Shown in pieces: positions 24,886-26,408 of a DNA stretch of 26,408 nt. The position numbers and the translations under genes were made by a program. The notes under the pieces were generated by a model. That model saw only the letters and a list, made by a program, of their open reading frames with translations, did no database searches and was not told the origin of the DNA. Each line of letters starts with the position of its first letter. Position 1 is the stretch's first letter. This stretch comes from JAGLTN01 sp023135255 (GTDB lineage: Bacteria > Planctomycetota > Phycisphaerae > Sedimentisphaerales > Anaerobacaceae), in assembly GCA_030639495.1 (NCBI GenBank), contig DAOWCP010000024.1:1-26408 (forward strand), in the 5' to 3' direction.

Positions 24886-25567
24886 TGCACCATTGCCCGA
24901 TCTTCTCCACCGCTTTTGAATAATCACCAATCCCAATGCGACGCCAGAATTGAACAACATCTATCTTCTTCAAGCCATATTCCTTGTTATTGTCTTTCAG
25001 TAAAGAACACAACTTTTCGATCTGCCGGGCGTTGGCTGAGCTGTTAATATCCCCGATATACAAACTAATATCACAGGGCAGTTTCTCCACATTTTTCAAA
25101 AGCGAAAACCTCTCAAGCTGACTCAGGAAAAACTCAGAGGTTTTATACCCTTCAATATTTATGTATCCCGCCTCATCCGGACTTTGCTTACCTGGGCCGG
25201 TAATTGTATCTTTAATCGTCTGACTCCTCTCAAGCCATCGCAAATATTCACCACCATCTATCACAGGCTCAATAAGTATCAGTTTCGCTGCCGACTTAAC
25301 AGAGCCACAGCAAACATCGAACCCTAAACTTGCTCCGAACCGAACCCCGATAACCGTACAACTGTCCCCATCAATAAACCCTTCAACGTCATCTCTCAGG
25401 CTCTCTAATGTTACATCACAAAATTTGCCCTTAGCCTCTCCCGTTCCTCTATAATCGAACCTCTCAAGCTCAATGCCCATCGAATCCAGATGCTTTTTCA
25501 AACAGTACCCAAACCGATAGCTGCATTTATTTTCATCAAACAAAGGCGGCAGATAAATATATCTCAT
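24878..25567 (-). CDS. Alpha/beta-hydrolase-fold protein without nucleophile, resembling exosortase-associated hydrolase 2
   Basis: The chosen start is the ATG at 25567 (229 residues) with AAAGG about eleven bases upstream; an earlier in-frame ATG at 25663 would extend into the divergent promoter region. The first strand, YIYLPPLFDENKCSYRF, and RFDYRGTGEAKG match the opening of hydrolase-2-type proteins. Where a GxSxG elbow is expected the sequence is GVRFGA (74-79), with Arg in place of Ser. I recall similar GxRxGA motifs in exosortase-associated hydrolase 2, so this may be the family's normal state. It may be a partner or binding subunit of the neighbouring active hydrolase. Confidence 0.72.
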   Translation of the reverse strand: MRYIYLPPLFDENKCSYRFGYCLKKHLDSMGIELERFDYRGTGEAKGKFCDVTLESLRDDVEGFIDGDSCTVIGVRFGASLGFDVCCGSVKSAAKLILIEPVIDGGEYLRWLERSQTIKDTITGPGKQSPDEAGYINIEGYKTSEFFLSQLERFSLLKNVEKLPCDISLYIGDINSSANARQIEKLCSLLKDNNKEYGLKKIDVVQFWRRIGIGDYSKAVEKIGQWCNE

Positions 25568-25707
25568 CGAACAATATACCTTTCTATAATTGATTTTATT
25601 CCGTAATAATAGCTGCCAACCTCCATGGAATGTTGATACCCAAAATATTTTTATAATCAACAATCACTCATTCATCCAGGCTTTATATACAAACAGAAAG
25701 GATTAAA
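25568..25707. promoter_or_regulatory. Divergent control region between hydrolase operon and acyl carrier protein
   Basis: Both promoters should lie in these 140 bases. TATAAT is at 25652-25657, but TTGATA at 25633-25638 is too near (13 bases) to be its normal -35. An inverted repeat, AATGTTGA (25629-25636) with TCAACAAT (25657-25664), is nearly the same as the pair at 9874-9913. AAAGGA about five bases before 25708 is the ribosome site for the carrier protein. Confidence 0.4.
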
Positions 25708-25956
25708 ATGACTTTAACGAAGAAAAAACTTGCCGATTTCATAAAAAACAGTGCAGAACCAACGACAAAAATAAAACACAACACGCCTTTGTTCTCAAAT
25801 TCGCTGCTCGATTCGATTTTCTTACTCGATATCGTTATGTTCATTGAAGTACAGAAAAATATAAAAATCGAGAACACTCATATTAATCTCAAAAATTTCG
25901 ACAGTATAGACCGGATCTTAGCCTATATAAAAAACACCAAGCCAGACGCCAACTGA
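25708..25956 (+). CDS. Acyl carrier protein
   Basis: The protein has 82 residues. The segment PLFSNSLLDSIFLLDIVMFIE contains the DS pair (D35-S36) at which a phosphopantetheine arm is attached, in the usual place between helices I and II. Length and helical pattern fit stand-alone acyl/peptidyl carrier proteins. It is divergent from the hydrolase and ligase genes. Carrier protein, ligase and two hydrolases together form the set known from exosortase-linked exopolysaccharide loci, so the ligase probably loads this protein. It looks specialised and is unlikely to be the fatty-acid-synthesis carrier. Confidence 0.85.
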   Translation: MTLTKKKLADFIKNSAEPTTKIKHNTPLFSNSLLDSIFLLDIVMFIEVQKNIKIENTHINLKNFDSIDRILAYIKNTKPDAN

Positions 25957-25980
25957 AAATCGCTCAAAACTTGTCAAATT

Positions 25981-26408
25981 TTAATCCTGTTTAAGTTTCT
26001 CGACAGCCCGGACATGGATGTCATCAAAAAAACCGATCGTCTGGCCTTTAAGCTCAAATCCGACCGTCCCGCATATCTCATCATCCCATTGAATCACTTT
26101 CTTAGCCTTATCGCCGAGGTCAATCCCTATGGCGTCATTAAGCAAACTTATCTCAAGCCGCTTCCATTTGTCATCGTGCCAATTAACCTCAAAGCTTTCG
26201 ATAATTTTTTCATCCGAACCATCCTTATAAATTATCATAGCTAAAGCCTTTCCGTCGGCCTTAGCTTTTTTAAATTCCAGCTTATAATATTCATTCTTAT
26301 CTTTTGCCCCAAAACAAACCGCAACGCCTTTATCACTGTTCCCCGACAGATCCGCTTTCAACTTCAGATTCAGACTATAATCCGCCCACAGGTTTGGCTT
26401 ATACAAAA
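25981..26408 (-). CDS. C-terminal part of a LamG/DUF1080-like beta-sandwich protein (runs off the window)
   Basis: The frame is open from the right edge to the TAA at 25981, giving the last 142 or so residues. Alternating strands such as NLKLKADLSGNSDKGVAVCF, EYYKLEFKK, WKRLEISLLNDAIGIDLG and GTVGFELKGQTIGFFDDIHV are typical of 3-keto-disaccharide hydrolase (DUF1080)/LamG-type domains, which bind or cleave sugars. The start and any signal peptide lie outside the window. The final FDDIHVR is the standard last strand of this fold. Confidence 0.75.
   Translation of the reverse strand, partial: LYKPNLWADYSLNLKLKADLSGNSDKGVAVCFGAKDKNEYYKLEFKKAKADGKALAMIIYKDGSDEKIIESFEVNWHDDKWKRLEISLLNDAIGIDLGDKAKKVIQWDDEICGTVGFELKGQTIGFFDDIHVRAVEKLKQD

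Noticed and set aside
25683..25877. Minus-strand hydrophobic frame opposite the acyl carrier protein
   Set aside because: It is the antisense of the carrier-protein gene, which has a clear DS motif and ribosome site.
1..26408. tRNA, rRNA or CRISPR array
   Set aside because: No regularly spaced repeats, no cloverleaf-like segments and no rRNA-like stretches were seen in the gaps between genes, which are mostly short.

Overview
The window looks like part of a chromosome from a Planctomycetota-type bacterium, probably in or near the Phycisphaerae/Sedimentisphaerales. This rests on general features: a CotH protein with a thrombospondin-3/dockerin-like tail, paired LamG-TPR secreted proteins, a sulfatase-fold protein, a DUF4139 protein and many signal peptides. 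No ribosomal or other marker gene is present, so the placement is an inference. Base composition is moderately AT-rich, and GTG and TTG starts occur beside ATG.

Region 1 (1-6491) is accessory DNA. A compact three-gene operon encodes an SF1 (UvrD-like) helicase, a small DarT-like ADP-ribosyltransferase and an ADP-ribosylglycohydrolase with a long C-terminal extension. It is a good candidate for an anti-phage or toxin-antitoxin system built on reversible ADP-ribosylation, with a helicase as third part. The operon sits between the two halves of a short repeat: the left half ends at 455 and the right half starts at 4334, while an uninterrupted copy lies at 6065-6160. The simplest reading is that a 3.88-kb cassette (456-4333) entered the middle of this repeat. 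Downstream is a secreted DUF4139 protein, flanked on both sides by the repeat, then a noncoding stretch full of short palindromes.

Region 2 (6492-9997) holds a secreted CotH-kinase-like protein with a calcium-binding tail and, convergent to it, a complete GspE/PilB-type secretion ATPase. A divergent control region of about 180 bp follows.

Region 3 (9998-22747) is one tightly packed ten-gene plus-strand operon. It encodes an 854-residue esterase-like protein with Cys at the nucleophile position, two paralogous LamG-TPR proteins, an ABC-2 transporter (ATPase and permease), a small Cys-containing secreted protein, two exported TPR/helical-repeat proteins, a sulfatase-fold protein lacking key catalytic residues and a GNAT acetyltransferase. 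Together they suggest a cell-envelope or export machine that I cannot match to a described system.

Region 4 (22762-26408) contains a minus-strand operon of two alpha/beta-hydrolase proteins and a PaaK-like adenylate-forming ligase, divergent from an acyl carrier protein. This quartet resembles the accessory genes of exosortase/PEP-CTERM exopolysaccharide loci, although no exosortase or PEP-CTERM protein is visible here. The window ends inside a minus-strand gene for a LamG/DUF1080-like beta-sandwich protein. No tRNA, rRNA or CRISPR array was seen.
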